Source: Marinobacter antarcticus
GTDB lineage: Bacteria; Pseudomonadota; Gammaproteobacteria; Pseudomonadales; Oleiphilaceae
Direction of reading: 5' to 3'
Length of the DNA stretch: 64,000 nucleotides
Assembly (NCBI RefSeq): GCF_011049865.1
Contig: NZ_DRGY01000006.1
Location: 1-64,000 of the forward strand
The notes beneath the pieces were generated by a model, which did not search any database, was not told the DNA's origin, and worked only from the letters and a program-made list of their open reading frames with translations. Shown here in pieces: positions 56,679 through 64,000 of the stretch (positions within the stretch are counted from its first letter, which is position 1; the number at the start of each line of letters is the position of its first letter). The translations under genes were made by a program, and so were the position numbers.

Positions 56679-57035
56679 ATGCAGGCAGAGCAACTCAAAG
56701 ATCTGATAGTGAATGCACTTGAAGATGTAAAGGCAAAAGACATCAGCGTTGTTGATGTACGGGATCGAACCAGCGTTACCGATTTCATGGTTCTGGCATC
56801 CGGAACGTCCAGTCGCCACATTAAATCCCTTGCGGATTCCGTTGTTGTGGACGCGAAAGAGCAGGGCGTAAGTATCGGCAGCGTGGAAGGTGGCGGCGGC
56901 AGCGACTGGATATTGGTAGACATGGGCGATGTTGTCGTCCATGTAATGCTGCCAGCGGCTCGCGAGTTTTACGATTTGGAACGCTTTTGGCGCGATGCGC
57001 CGGATGCAGATGCCGGTGTGGCGGGCAGCGAGTAA
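56679..57035 (+). CDS. rsfS: ribosome silencing factor RsfS
   Basis: Binds L14 on the large subunit and blocks subunit joining in slow growth. The 118 aa product shows the family core: [35 protein letters not shown] and [20 protein letters not shown] 56679 is chosen over a GTG six bases earlier. nadD-rsfS-rlmH is a widely conserved run, and rlmH begins two bases after its stop. Confidence 0.93.
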   Translation: MQAEQLKDLIVNALEDVKAKDISVVDVRDRTSVTDFMVLASGTSSRHIKSLADSVVVDAKEQGVSIGSVEGGGGSDWILVDMGDVVVHVMLPAAREFYDLERFWRDAPDADAGVAGSE

Positions 57036-57037
57036 CC

Positions 57038-57508
57038 GTGCGATTGCGCTTGATCTGCGTGGGCCAGAAAATGCCCGATTGGGTCAGTAAGGGCTATGAC
57101 GATTACGCGCGCCGCATGCCCCCGGAAATGCCCCTTGAACTGGTAGAAATTGCCATGGTTCATCGTGGCAAAAACCCTGATATTCCGCGGCTTATGCAGC
57201 GCGAAAGCGAAGCAGTACTGGCCGCAACCGGTCCCAGAGACAGAGTTGTTGCCCTGGAGGTAACAGGTAGCTCCTGGTCTACTGAAAAACTGGCAAGTCA
57301 GCTTGAAAGCTGGCAGCAGGATGGGCGGGACGTCAACTTTCTCGTAGGCGGCCCGGACGGTCTGGCTGAACCTTGTCGCCAGCGCGCAGATCAGCAGTGG
57401 TCGCTCTCTCCGCTAACCTTGCCCCATCCTCTGGTGCGCATTCTGCTTGCCGAGCAGCTTTACCGAGCCTGGTCGATTACCCGTAACCACCCGTACCACC
57501 GGGCCTAG
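57038..57508 (+). CDS. rlmH: 23S rRNA (pseudouridine1915-N3)-methyltransferase RlmH
   Basis: SPOUT-class methyltransferase for pseudouridine 1915 in helix 69 of 23S rRNA. The SAM-binding knot LVGGPDGL, the core [22 protein letters not shown] and the end HPYHRA are conserved. The start is GTG 57038, giving 156 aa beginning [16 protein letters not shown]; this matches E. coli RlmH (MKLQLVAVGTKMPDWV). The earlier open frame from 56987 overlaps rsfS and is not similar. Confidence 0.95.
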   Translation: MRLRLICVGQKMPDWVSKGYDDYARRMPPEMPLELVEIAMVHRGKNPDIPRLMQRESEAVLAATGPRDRVVALEVTGSSWSTEKLASQLESWQQDGRDVNFLVGGPDGLAEPCRQRADQQWSLSPLTLPHPLVRILLAEQLYRAWSITRNHPYHRA

Positions 57509-57517
57509 GAAGCATCC

Positions 57518-59416
57518 ATGCCGTGGGGTGAATTCAAGGATACTGCCGCCGAGCGCAGACTGTTCCAGCGTCGCGTCGTCGTTATGCTGATGTTTGTATT
57601 TCTGCTTATGGCGGGGCTGGTTGCGCGGATGTATCAGCTCCAGGTAGTCGAGCACGATATTTACACCACGCTATCCGATAAAAACCGCGTGCAGGTTCAA
57701 TCTGTACCGCCACCCCGCGGTCTTGTTTACGATCGAAATCACGAGTTGCTTGCGGAAAATCGTCCGGTATTCAGCGTTACTGTTGTGCCGGAGCGCGTTG
57801 GCGGGATGGACGCAACGCTGGAGCAGTTGTCCGGAATCCTTGATGTTTCCGATGAGGATCTGGAGCGGTTTCAGCGTCGTTTGCGAGAACCCCGGCGCCC
57901 CTTTCAAGAGATTCCACTGAGGTATGACCTGACCGAAGACGAAATTGCCCGCCTGGCCGTGCATCGGCACGAATTACCCGGCGTGGAAGTGGAAGCGGAA
58001 CTGGTTCGGTATTACCCCCACGGCGAACTGACCGCGCACGCACTGGGCTTTGTCGGTCGTATTAATCGCAAAGAGCTACAGCGAATTGATCCGGTTAACT
58101 ACGCAGGCACCAACTACATCGGAAAGTCTGGCGTCGAACGATTTTATGAAGACGTTCTGCATGGGAAAGTAGGCTACCAAAACGTCGAAACCAACGCTCG
58201 GGGCCGTACGCTGCGGGTTCTGGCGCGTGAAAATCCAGTGCCCGGTGAGGATGTGCAGCTGCACCTCGATCTGCGACTGCAAGAACGGGCATACAAGTTA
58301 CTCGACGGCCGTCGAGGCGCAATCGTTGCGATTGAGCCCTCAACGGGCGGGATACTCGCCCTGGCCAGTGTTCCGGGTTTTGATGCTAACAAATTTGTCA
58401 CCGGTATCAGCGTGCCCGACTACCGCGAATTAAGTGAAAGCAAAGATAAACCTCTGTTCAACCGCGCGTTACGGGGTCAATACCCTCCAGGCTCCACGCT
58501 CAAACCCATGCTCGCTATTGCGGCGCTTGATAGCGGTGCGGTAACGCGGGACCACAGCATCTGGGACCCAGGTTACTTTGAGTTAAAAACAGGAGGGCGT
58601 CCCTGGCGAGATTGGAAACGAGGAGGACACGGTTGGGTTGATCTGAACCTCGCCATGGCACAATCCTGCGATGTCTATTTTTATAAAGCGGCCGAGGAAA
58701 TGGGCGTCGATACCATACACAGCTACCTGTCCCGCTTCGGTTTTGGCGAAGACGCGACCTTAGATGTGTCCGGGGCTTTGAGTGGTCTTTTGCCGTCTCC
58801 TGACTGGAAAAGGGCAACGCGTAACAAGCCCTGGTATCCGGGCGATACCATCAACCTCGGCATCGGCCAGGGCTTCATGCTTTCGACGCCCTTGCAGTTA
58901 GCCACCGCGACAGCGCTGATCGCCAATCGAGGGCAGTGGGTTGAGCCGCGGCTACTGAAAGATATTGAGGGAGACCATCCGGTTGAAGAATTCTTGCCCA
59001 CTGAAACTCACGAACCTTTGAAGCTCAAAGATCCCAGTGACTGGGAGTTTGTAGCAGAGGCCATGGAGGAAGTGATGCAAGGAGCCAGGGGCACTGCACG
59101 GGCTGCTGGCCGGGGGGCGTCCTATCGCATGGCCGGGAAATCCGGCACGGCCCAGGTGTTCAGCCTCGCAGAAGATGAAGAATATGACGCCGATGAGGTT
59201 AGAGAACGGTTGCGGGATCACGCGCTGTTCATTGGCTTTGCGCCTGTGAAAAATCCGCAGATTGCCGTTGCCGTTATTGTTGAAAACGGTGGGGGTGGTA
59301 GCAGCACCGCAGCACCGGTGGCCCGCGCCATGTTCGATGCCTGGTTGCTGGAATTTTCAGAAACAGCTGAGGGCGCGTTGGTCAGCAAGACCGACTCTGA
59401 AAAAGAGGTGCATTGA
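57518..59416 (+). CDS. mrdA: elongation transpeptidase PBP2 (MrdA)
   Basis: Class B penicillin-binding protein that cross-links side-wall peptidoglycan with RodA. One N-terminal transmembrane helix (about 19-38), a pedestal domain, then transpeptidase motifs STLK (Ser326), SCD (383-385) and KSG (541-543). Length of 632 aa is normal. Its stop overlaps the rodA start by one base (TGATG), so the enzyme pair is coupled. Confidence 0.96.
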   Translation: MPWGEFKDTAAERRLFQRRVVVMLMFVFLLMAGLVARMYQLQVVEHDIYTTLSDKNRVQVQSVPPPRGLVYDRNHELLAENRPVFSVTVVPERVGGMDATLEQLSGILDVSDEDLERFQRRLREPRRPFQEIPLRYDLTEDEIARLAVHRHELPGVEVEAELVRYYPHGELTAHALGFVGRINRKELQRIDPVNYAGTNYIGKSGVERFYEDVLHGKVGYQNVETNARGRTLRVLARENPVPGEDVQLHLDLRLQERAYKLLDGRRGAIVAIEPSTGGILALASVPGFDANKFVTGISVPDYRELSESKDKPLFNRALRGQYPPGSTLKPMLAIAALDSGAVTRDHSIWDPGYFELKTGGRPWRDWKRGGHGWVDLNLAMAQSCDVYFYKAAEEMGVDTIHSYLSRFGFGEDATLDVSGALSGLLPSPDWKRATRNKPWYPGDTINLGIGQGFMLSTPLQLATATALIANRGQWVEPRLLKDIEGDHPVEEFLPTETHEPLKLKDPSDWEFVAEAMEEVMQGARGTARAAGRGASYRMAGKSGTAQVFSLAEDEEYDADEVRERLRDHALFIGFAPVKNPQIAVAVIVENGGGGSSTAAPVARAMFDAWLLEFSETAEGALVSKTDSEKEVH

Positions 59417-60558
59417 TGGCAGGTCGGGAAGTGTTCAGTTCAACTGCGAGTAACCCTCTTGGGCGCCCAAGGGGAATTTGGTCTGCCTTGCATATAGATC
59501 CGATTCTGCTTTTTTTGCTGGTGGCCCTGATCTTTTGCGGGCTGTTTGTACTTTACAGCGGTGCAGATCGCAATATTGATGTCGTTAAGGCGCAGGGTCT
59601 ACGTTTTGGCATTGCCTTTGTTGTCATGCTGGTTTTTGCCCAGCTTGATCCCTCGGTTTTCCGGCGCTGGGCGCCCTGGCTTTACGGTTTGGGCATCGTT
59701 GGCCTGGTCGCTGTCATGTTTGTCGGTATCGGCGCCAAAGGGGCGCAGCGTTGGCTGGCGTTGCCAGGGTTGCCCAGATTTCAGCCATCTGAACTGATGA
59801 AGCTGGTTGTGCCCATGATGGCCGCCTGGTATTTGTCACGGTATTTTTTGCCGCCCAAACTATCGCGTGTCGGTGTGGGCCTGGTGATTGTATTGCTTCC
59901 CATGTTGTTGATCGTCAAACAGCCTGATCTGGGAACGGCGCTTCTGGTAGGAATGGCCGGGCTGTTTGTGGTGTTTTTCGCCGGTATGAGCTGGAAGCTG
60001 ATCAGCGCGTTTGTCGTGATGGTTTCCGTCGCGGCCCCGGTCATGTGGTTTTTTGGAATGCGCGAATATCAGAAGCAGCGTGTACTGACCCTGCTGGACC
60101 CACAGAGTGATCCGCTGGGGGCCGGCTGGAATATTATTCAATCCAAAACGGCGATCGGCTCCGGTGGTTTCGATGGCAAAGGGTGGCTTCAAGGTACCCA
60201 GTCACACCTCGAATTTCTTCCGGAAAGCCACACGGACTTCATTATGGCGGTGCTGGCCGAGGAGTTCGGATTTGTCGGGATCGTGATACTGCTCAGTGTT
60301 TACTTTCTGATTATTCTGCGATGCCTCTACATTTCGGTGACCGCACAGGACTCGTTCAGTCGGCTGGTTGCTGCGGCGTTGACCATGACTTTTTTCATCT
60401 ATGTCTTTGTGAATATGGGCATGGTGAGTGGCCTGCTCCCTGTGGTCGGGGTGCCTTTGCCGCTGATTTCGTACGGTGGCACGTCAATCGTCACGCTAAT
60501 GGCGGCGTTCGGCATTTTGATGTCAATACACACCCATCGCCGGATGATCACGGCCTGA
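59416..60558 (+). CDS. rodA: rod-shape lipid II polymerase RodA
   Basis: SEDS-family glycosyltransferase of the elongasome, partner of MrdA. About ten transmembrane helices in 380 aa; conserved KQPDLGTALLVGMAG, LPESHTDFIMAVLAEEFG and LPLISYGGTSIVTLM. ATG 59416 is preferred over a TTG three bases earlier. In many gammaproteobacteria mltB follows; here rlpA comes next directly. Confidence 0.95.
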   Translation: MAGREVFSSTASNPLGRPRGIWSALHIDPILLFLLVALIFCGLFVLYSGADRNIDVVKAQGLRFGIAFVVMLVFAQLDPSVFRRWAPWLYGLGIVGLVAVMFVGIGAKGAQRWLALPGLPRFQPSELMKLVVPMMAAWYLSRYFLPPKLSRVGVGLVIVLLPMLLIVKQPDLGTALLVGMAGLFVVFFAGMSWKLISAFVVMVSVAAPVMWFFGMREYQKQRVLTLLDPQSDPLGAGWNIIQSKTAIGSGGFDGKGWLQGTQSHLEFLPESHTDFIMAVLAEEFGFVGIVILLSVYFLIILRCLYISVTAQDSFSRLVAAALTMTFFIYVFVNMGMVSGLLPVVGVPLPLISYGGTSIVTLMAAFGILMSIHTHRRMITA

Positions 60559-60660
60559 TGTCAGGCCGGTAATGGTGAAGCGGGCGGGGAACCCGTTACA
60601 ATGGTGTGTGCTGCGGCGTTTTTCTATCTGGCGACACGTATTTCAGGGGACCCTCGGACA

Positions 60661-61614
60661 GTGACATCATATCGTTTACGTTTATGGCTGGCAGCGCTGG
60701 CAACTCTGGTGTTGGCCGGTTGCGCCTCATCACCCACACCGGCACCGGCCGGCACCGATCATTCATCACGCTATACGATTACCCAGGACAGAGCGCCTGA
60801 TGGAAACTTCGACGTGTCCGGGTTGTCTGACGCTGTGCCCGTATACCAAGCGCCGGTACGAGCTGGAAATAAATCGCCCTATACGGTGTGGGGCAAGCAT
60901 TACAGGGTGCTTGACAGCAATGATGGATACGTTGCCCAAGGCACAGCGAGTTGGTATGGCGAAAAGTTTCACGGTCACAAAACGTCTAACGGCGAGCGCT
61001 TTGACATGTACGAGATGTCCGCAGCCCACAAATCCCTGAGGATTCCCGGGTACGCAAAAGTGACCAACCTGGCGAATGGTCGTTCAGTCATCGTAAGGGT
61101 GAATGATCGTGGGCCGTTTCACGGGGACCGACTGATTGATTTGTCCTACGCGGCTGCCAAAAAACTGGGCTATCAGTCGAATGGAACCGCGCGGGTAGAG
61201 GTGGCATCAATTACGGTCAAGCCGGATGGCAGCATGTTCATAGCCGATCAGCCGTTTACCATGGGCAGACAGCAAACCGTGCAGCAACCTTTGCAGTCAG
61301 CACCTTCAGCACCCTCAGCCTCGGCGCCCCCCGTAAACAGCGCGGTTGCTGAAACCGGCGGACAGGATGCCATCCGTGGCCTGTTTGTGCAGCTTGGTTC
61401 TTTCAGCAGTCGTGATCCGGCAGAGAAACTGCAGGTTCGCGCAAAAAGTGTTCTCAACGATCCTGTGCGGGTGCGTTCTGTGGACACTGCTTCCGGGCGT
61501 TTTCACCGGGTGCAAGTAGGCCCTTTCCAGGATGAAGGCAGTGCACGAAAGATCCAGAGTTTATTGGACAAAAAAGGGTTCTCGCAGTCAATTGTGATGA
61601 CCGATTCGCACTAG
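60661..61614 (+). CDS. rlpA: RlpA lipoprotein, septal lytic transglycosylase with SPOR domain
   Basis: Periplasmic lipoprotein that cleaves glycan strands lacking stem peptides and helps daughter-cell separation, as shown for Pseudomonas RlpA. GTG 60661 gives 317 aa with signal peptide and lipobox LAGC (Cys21). Double-psi beta-barrel core: GTASWYGEKFHGHKTSNGERFDM ... VRVNDRGPFHGDRLIDLSYAAAKKLG, including the catalytic Asp region. A Pro/Ser-rich linker (about 215-240) leads to a C-terminal SPOR domain that binds denuded glycans. The upstream ATG at 60601 would give a poor signal peptide. Confidence 0.93.
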   Translation: MTSYRLRLWLAALATLVLAGCASSPTPAPAGTDHSSRYTITQDRAPDGNFDVSGLSDAVPVYQAPVRAGNKSPYTVWGKHYRVLDSNDGYVAQGTASWYGEKFHGHKTSNGERFDMYEMSAAHKSLRIPGYAKVTNLANGRSVIVRVNDRGPFHGDRLIDLSYAAAKKLGYQSNGTARVEVASITVKPDGSMFIADQPFTMGRQQTVQQPLQSAPSAPSASAPPVNSAVAETGGQDAIRGLFVQLGSFSSRDPAEKLQVRAKSVLNDPVRVRSVDTASGRFHRVQVGPFQDEGSARKIQSLLDKKGFSQSIVMTDSH

Positions 61615-61665
61615 GTAAGCGCTAAATCACCCATAAAACACACTCAACGACGAATGACTTGACCC

Positions 61666-62844
61666 ATGGCATTAAAATCAGCTTTTCGCTCACTCACCTT
61701 TATTTTTGCATCTCTCACGTTTGTGTTGGCGCTATCGCTATCAACCCAGGCTATGTCCCAGACCGTGTTGATTCCGTCTCCGCCGCAGATTGCCGGCAGT
61801 TCCTACGTGCTTATGGACCCGAAAAGCGGTCGCGTCATTATGGAGGAGAACAGCAACGAGCGTCTGCCGCCCGCCAGTCTGACCAAAATGATGACGGCTT
61901 ATATTGTTGAGCGCGAGCTGGACGAGGGCCGGATCAAAGCGTCTGATATGGTCCCGATCAGTGTAAACGCCTGGAAAACGGGGGGGTCTCGTATGTTTAT
62001 TAAAGAAGGCTCCAGCGTATCCGTAGAGAACCTCATCAAAGGCGTCGTTATCCAGTCAGGAAACGATGCGTCTGTTGCGTTGGCAGAGTTTGTTGCCGGC
62101 AGTGAAGGCGCGTTCGTTGACATCATGAACCAGCAAGCTCAGATCCTGGGCATGAAAGACACCCACTTCGAGAATGCCACGGGCCTGCCTGCACCGGATC
62201 ACTTCTCCACGGCGTATGACCTGGCCGTTTTGGCCCGTGCAATTATCAACGACTACCCCGAAAATTATTCGATTTACGCAGAGAAGCACTTCACCTACAA
62301 CAACATCCGACAGCCCAATCGCAACAGTTTGTTGTGGCGTGACGACAGTGTTGACGGCCTGAAAACCGGTCACACCGAAGAAGCAGGATATTGTCTGGTG
62401 GCCTCTGCGAAGCGGGACAATACCCGGTTCATCGCTACGGTAATGGGCACAAGCAGTTCGCAGGCGCGGTCCCAGGAAATTCAGAAAATGCTGAACTACG
62501 GGTTCCGCTACTTTGAAAGCGAGCGCTTGTTCAGTGCCGGCCAGGAATTGATTGAAGCGAAGGTATGGGGCGGTAAATCGGATCAGCTTTCTGTGGGCAT
62601 GCTGGAAGATGCTTACGTGACGATTCCCCGCGGATCCCGTGACAGTCTTGAATCGAGTGTGGATCTTGACTCGGTGATCAAAGCGCCGATTCAGGCCGGC
62701 GATGAACTCGGACGAGTGAAGGTGTCGTTTAACGGTGACGTGCTGATTGATCAACCGGTACTCGCGCTGACAGACGTGCCCGAGGGTGGCCTGTTCAAGC
62801 GCGTCTGGGACGCTATCAAGCTGTTTTTTGTTCAATTGTTCTAG
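61666..62844 (+). CDS. dacA: D-alanyl-D-alanine carboxypeptidase (PBP5/6 type)
   Basis: Removes the terminal D-Ala from pentapeptides in the periplasm. It has a signal peptide (about 1-31), then SLTK (Ser71, Lys74), SGN (131-133) and KTG (233-235). A C-terminal domain and an amphipathic anchor helix (LFKRVWDAIKLFFVQLF) hold it to the inner membrane. Length of 392 aa is typical. The order rlpA-dacA-ybeD-lipB matches E. coli and Pseudomonas. No strong ribosome binding site is visible before ATG 61666. Confidence 0.95.
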   Translation: MALKSAFRSLTFIFASLTFVLALSLSTQAMSQTVLIPSPPQIAGSSYVLMDPKSGRVIMEENSNERLPPASLTKMMTAYIVERELDEGRIKASDMVPISVNAWKTGGSRMFIKEGSSVSVENLIKGVVIQSGNDASVALAEFVAGSEGAFVDIMNQQAQILGMKDTHFENATGLPAPDHFSTAYDLAVLARAIINDYPENYSIYAEKHFTYNNIRQPNRNSLLWRDDSVDGLKTGHTEEAGYCLVASAKRDNTRFIATVMGTSSSQARSQEIQKMLNYGFRYFESERLFSAGQELIEAKVWGGKSDQLSVGMLEDAYVTIPRGSRDSLESSVDLDSVIKAPIQAGDELGRVKVSFNGDVLIDQPVLALTDVPEGGLFKRVWDAIKLFFVQLF

Positions 62845-62875
62845 TAAGAACAACCCAACCCCGGGGGTAAACGGC

Positions 62876-63145
62876 ATGAGTGAGCCGAAAGCACCAAAAA
62901 TTGAGTTCCCGTGCGATTATGCCATTAAGGTGATCGGCGACTCCGCTCCGGATTTTACGGAATTTGTGGTGAGCGTTGTTGAACAGCATGCGCCGGGAAT
63001 CTGTGAGGCCGATGTCTCCGTACAAGACAGCAGTAAGGGGCGATTCTGCTCAATTCGGCTGACCATCGTTGCAACGGGTGAGCCGCAGTTAAAAGCCTTG
63101 TTCGAAGACCTTAAGGCCAGCGGCCGTGTGCACATGGTGTTGTAA
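62876..63145 (+). CDS. ybeD: YbeD family protein (DUF493)
   Basis: Small conserved protein of 89 aa with the YbeD/DUF493 (UPF0250) ferredoxin-like fold: IEFPCDYAIKVIGDSAPDF and VSVQDSSKGRFCSIRLTIVATGEPQLKALFEDLKAS. It resembles ACT-like regulatory domains, but its role is not known. It lies between dacA and lipB, a conserved position, and lipB starts six bases later. Confidence 0.93.
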   Translation: MSEPKAPKIEFPCDYAIKVIGDSAPDFTEFVVSVVEQHAPGICEADVSVQDSSKGRFCSIRLTIVATGEPQLKALFEDLKASGRVHMVL

Positions 63146-63150
63146 GCGCT

Positions 63151-63789
63151 ATGCCTGAACTGATTGTCAGATCACTGGGCCAGCAGCCCTATCTGGAAAC
63201 CTGGGAAGCCATGAAAAGCTTCACAGCGAACAGGGATGATGGCACAAAAGACGAACTTTGGTGCCTTGAGCATCCCAGGATTTACACCCAGGGACAGGCT
63301 GGAAAAGCCGAGCATATTCTGGCGCCCGGTGATATTCCGGTTATTCTGGTAGACAGGGGAGGGCAGGTGACTTACCACGGCCCAGGCCAGTTAGTGGTGT
63401 ATCTGATGATCAACCTGACTCGCCGCAAGATGGGGGTGAGAGCGCTGGTGGATGTTATTGAGCAGGCTATTGTGCGTACACTGGGTGAACTTGGTATTAG
63501 CGCCAGACCGCGCCCGGACGCGCCCGGAGTTTACGTTGATGACGCGAAAATTGCCTCTCTCGGTCTTCGAGTCCGCCGGGGCTGTTCGTTTCACGGTTTG
63601 GCACTGAATGTTGATATGGATATGGAGCCGTTCCGGAGAATTAACCCGTGTGGCTACGTCGGATTAGCCATGTGCCAGGTGAGCGATTTTGCGGCCTCCG
63701 TGTCCATTGGAGATGCTGAGCAGCATCTGGTGGCTCAGCTGATTTTAGGCCTGGGCGGTTCCAGGGTGGATTATCGTCAGGGTTGGTAA
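63151..63789 (+). CDS. lipB: octanoyl-ACP:protein N-octanoyltransferase LipB
   Basis: Transfers octanoate from acyl carrier protein to lipoyl domains, the first step of lipoate assembly. RGGQVTYHGPGQLVVY, the catalytic Lys133 in DDAKIASLGLRV and the catalytic Cys167 in NPCGYVG are present. Length of 212 aa is normal. lipA, often the next gene, does not follow here; an ABC1-type kinase gene does. Confidence 0.95.
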   Translation: MPELIVRSLGQQPYLETWEAMKSFTANRDDGTKDELWCLEHPRIYTQGQAGKAEHILAPGDIPVILVDRGGQVTYHGPGQLVVYLMINLTRRKMGVRALVDVIEQAIVRTLGELGISARPRPDAPGVYVDDAKIASLGLRVRRGCSFHGLALNVDMDMEPFRRINPCGYVGLAMCQVSDFAASVSIGDAEQHLVAQLILGLGGSRVDYRQGW

Positions 63790-63816
63790 ATACGGGTCGA
63801 ATTGGAAAGGTTACAC

Positions 63817-64000
63817 ATGGCATCCAAGCGTTCAGGTAATTCAGTCTCACGCATCAAGACAGGCAGCTTCGAACGTCGGCTGAGCCTGACGCGCGCAGGG
63901 CTATTTGCCGGAACACGCATGGCGTCGCACTTGGCCACCAACTGGCTTGGCACCAAGGAAAAACGAGACGAGCGCCACCGGGCCATGCTCTCAAGCCAGG
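63817..64000 (+). CDS. ABC1/AarF (UbiB-like) atypical kinase, N-terminal fragment
   Basis: Open frame cut by the window end; only 61 codons are visible. It begins MASKRSGNSVSRIKTGSFE and continues RRLSLTRAGLFAGTRMASHLATNW, which resembles the N-terminus of ABC1-family atypical kinases (SLxRxGLxAGxR...). The catalytic part is outside the window, so the call rests on this short match and is tentative. AAGG at 63806 may be the ribosome binding site. It is clearly not LipA, whose start is different. Confidence 0.5.
   Translation, partial: MASKRSGNSVSRIKTGSFERRLSLTRAGLFAGTRMASHLATNWLGTKEKRDERHRAMLSSQ

Noticed and set aside
60601-60660. Upstream ATG start for rlpA
   Set aside because: It would put 20 residues in front of an otherwise perfect lipoprotein signal peptide that begins at GTG 60661.

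Overview
The window looks like core chromosome of a marine gammaproteobacterium, most likely Marinobacter or a close relative. I infer this from the gene order (petABC-sspAB; a dcw cluster running into lpxC, a DUF721 gene, an M23 peptidase and secA; a Nudix-ThiE fusion after argJ), from moderate GC, and from protein sequences that read as close to Pseudomonas and Marinobacter. No phage, insertion sequence, CRISPR array, tRNA or rRNA was found, and no gene-free stretch reaches 300 bases.

Layout. 1-5.9 kb (+): tatD, rplM-rpsI, the cytochrome bc1 operon petABC, sspA-sspB. 5.9-8.8 kb (-): a SIS-domain protein, yraN and lpoA. 8.95-10.25 kb (+): rsmI and the RNase P RNA gene rnpB. 10.45-28.7 kb (+): a complete division and cell wall cluster, mraZ-rsmH-ftsL-ftsI-murE-murF-mraY-murD-ftsW-murG-murC-ddlB-ftsQ-ftsA-ftsZ-lpxC, with a good sigma70 promoter and a four-repeat MraZ operator in front. 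28.7-36.9 kb: dciA-like DUF721 gene (-), then M23 peptidase, secA, argJ, Nudix-ThiE, moaC and ribA (+). 36.9-40.9 kb (-): xseB-ispA-dxs and an NRDE protein. 41-44 kb (+): TauE/SafE transporter, lgt, thyA, folA.

44-54.6 kb is the most accessory part: a DEAD-box helicase (-), an acyl-CoA thioesterase-like gene (+), a haloalkane dehalogenase homologue whose nucleophile Asp reads as Asn (-), a small hypothetical gene (-), an AI-2E-type permease (+), a cNMP-binding/HDOD protein coupled to a Lon-N protein (+), and a three-gene minus-strand operon. That operon encodes two membrane GGDEF proteins that have both lost the GGDEF signature but kept a correctly spaced RxxD inhibitory site, then a DedA-PAP2 fusion. 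54.7-64 kb (+) returns to core genes: proA-nadD-rsfS-rlmH-mrdA-rodA-rlpA-dacA-ybeD-lipB and the start of an ABC1-type kinase gene cut by the window end.

Most of the window serves one job: lipid II synthesis (murC to murG, mraY, ddlB), septal synthesis (ftsI, ftsW, ftsQLAZ), elongation (mrdA, rodA), wall trimming and regulation (dacA, rlpA, M23, lpoA) and envelope export (secA, lgt, lpxC). Isoprenoid supply (dxs, ispA) feeds undecaprenyl carriers and quinones. The best candidate for an undescribed unit is the GGDEF/GGDEF/DedA-PAP2 operon. The oddest single residue is Asn119 of the dehalogenase.
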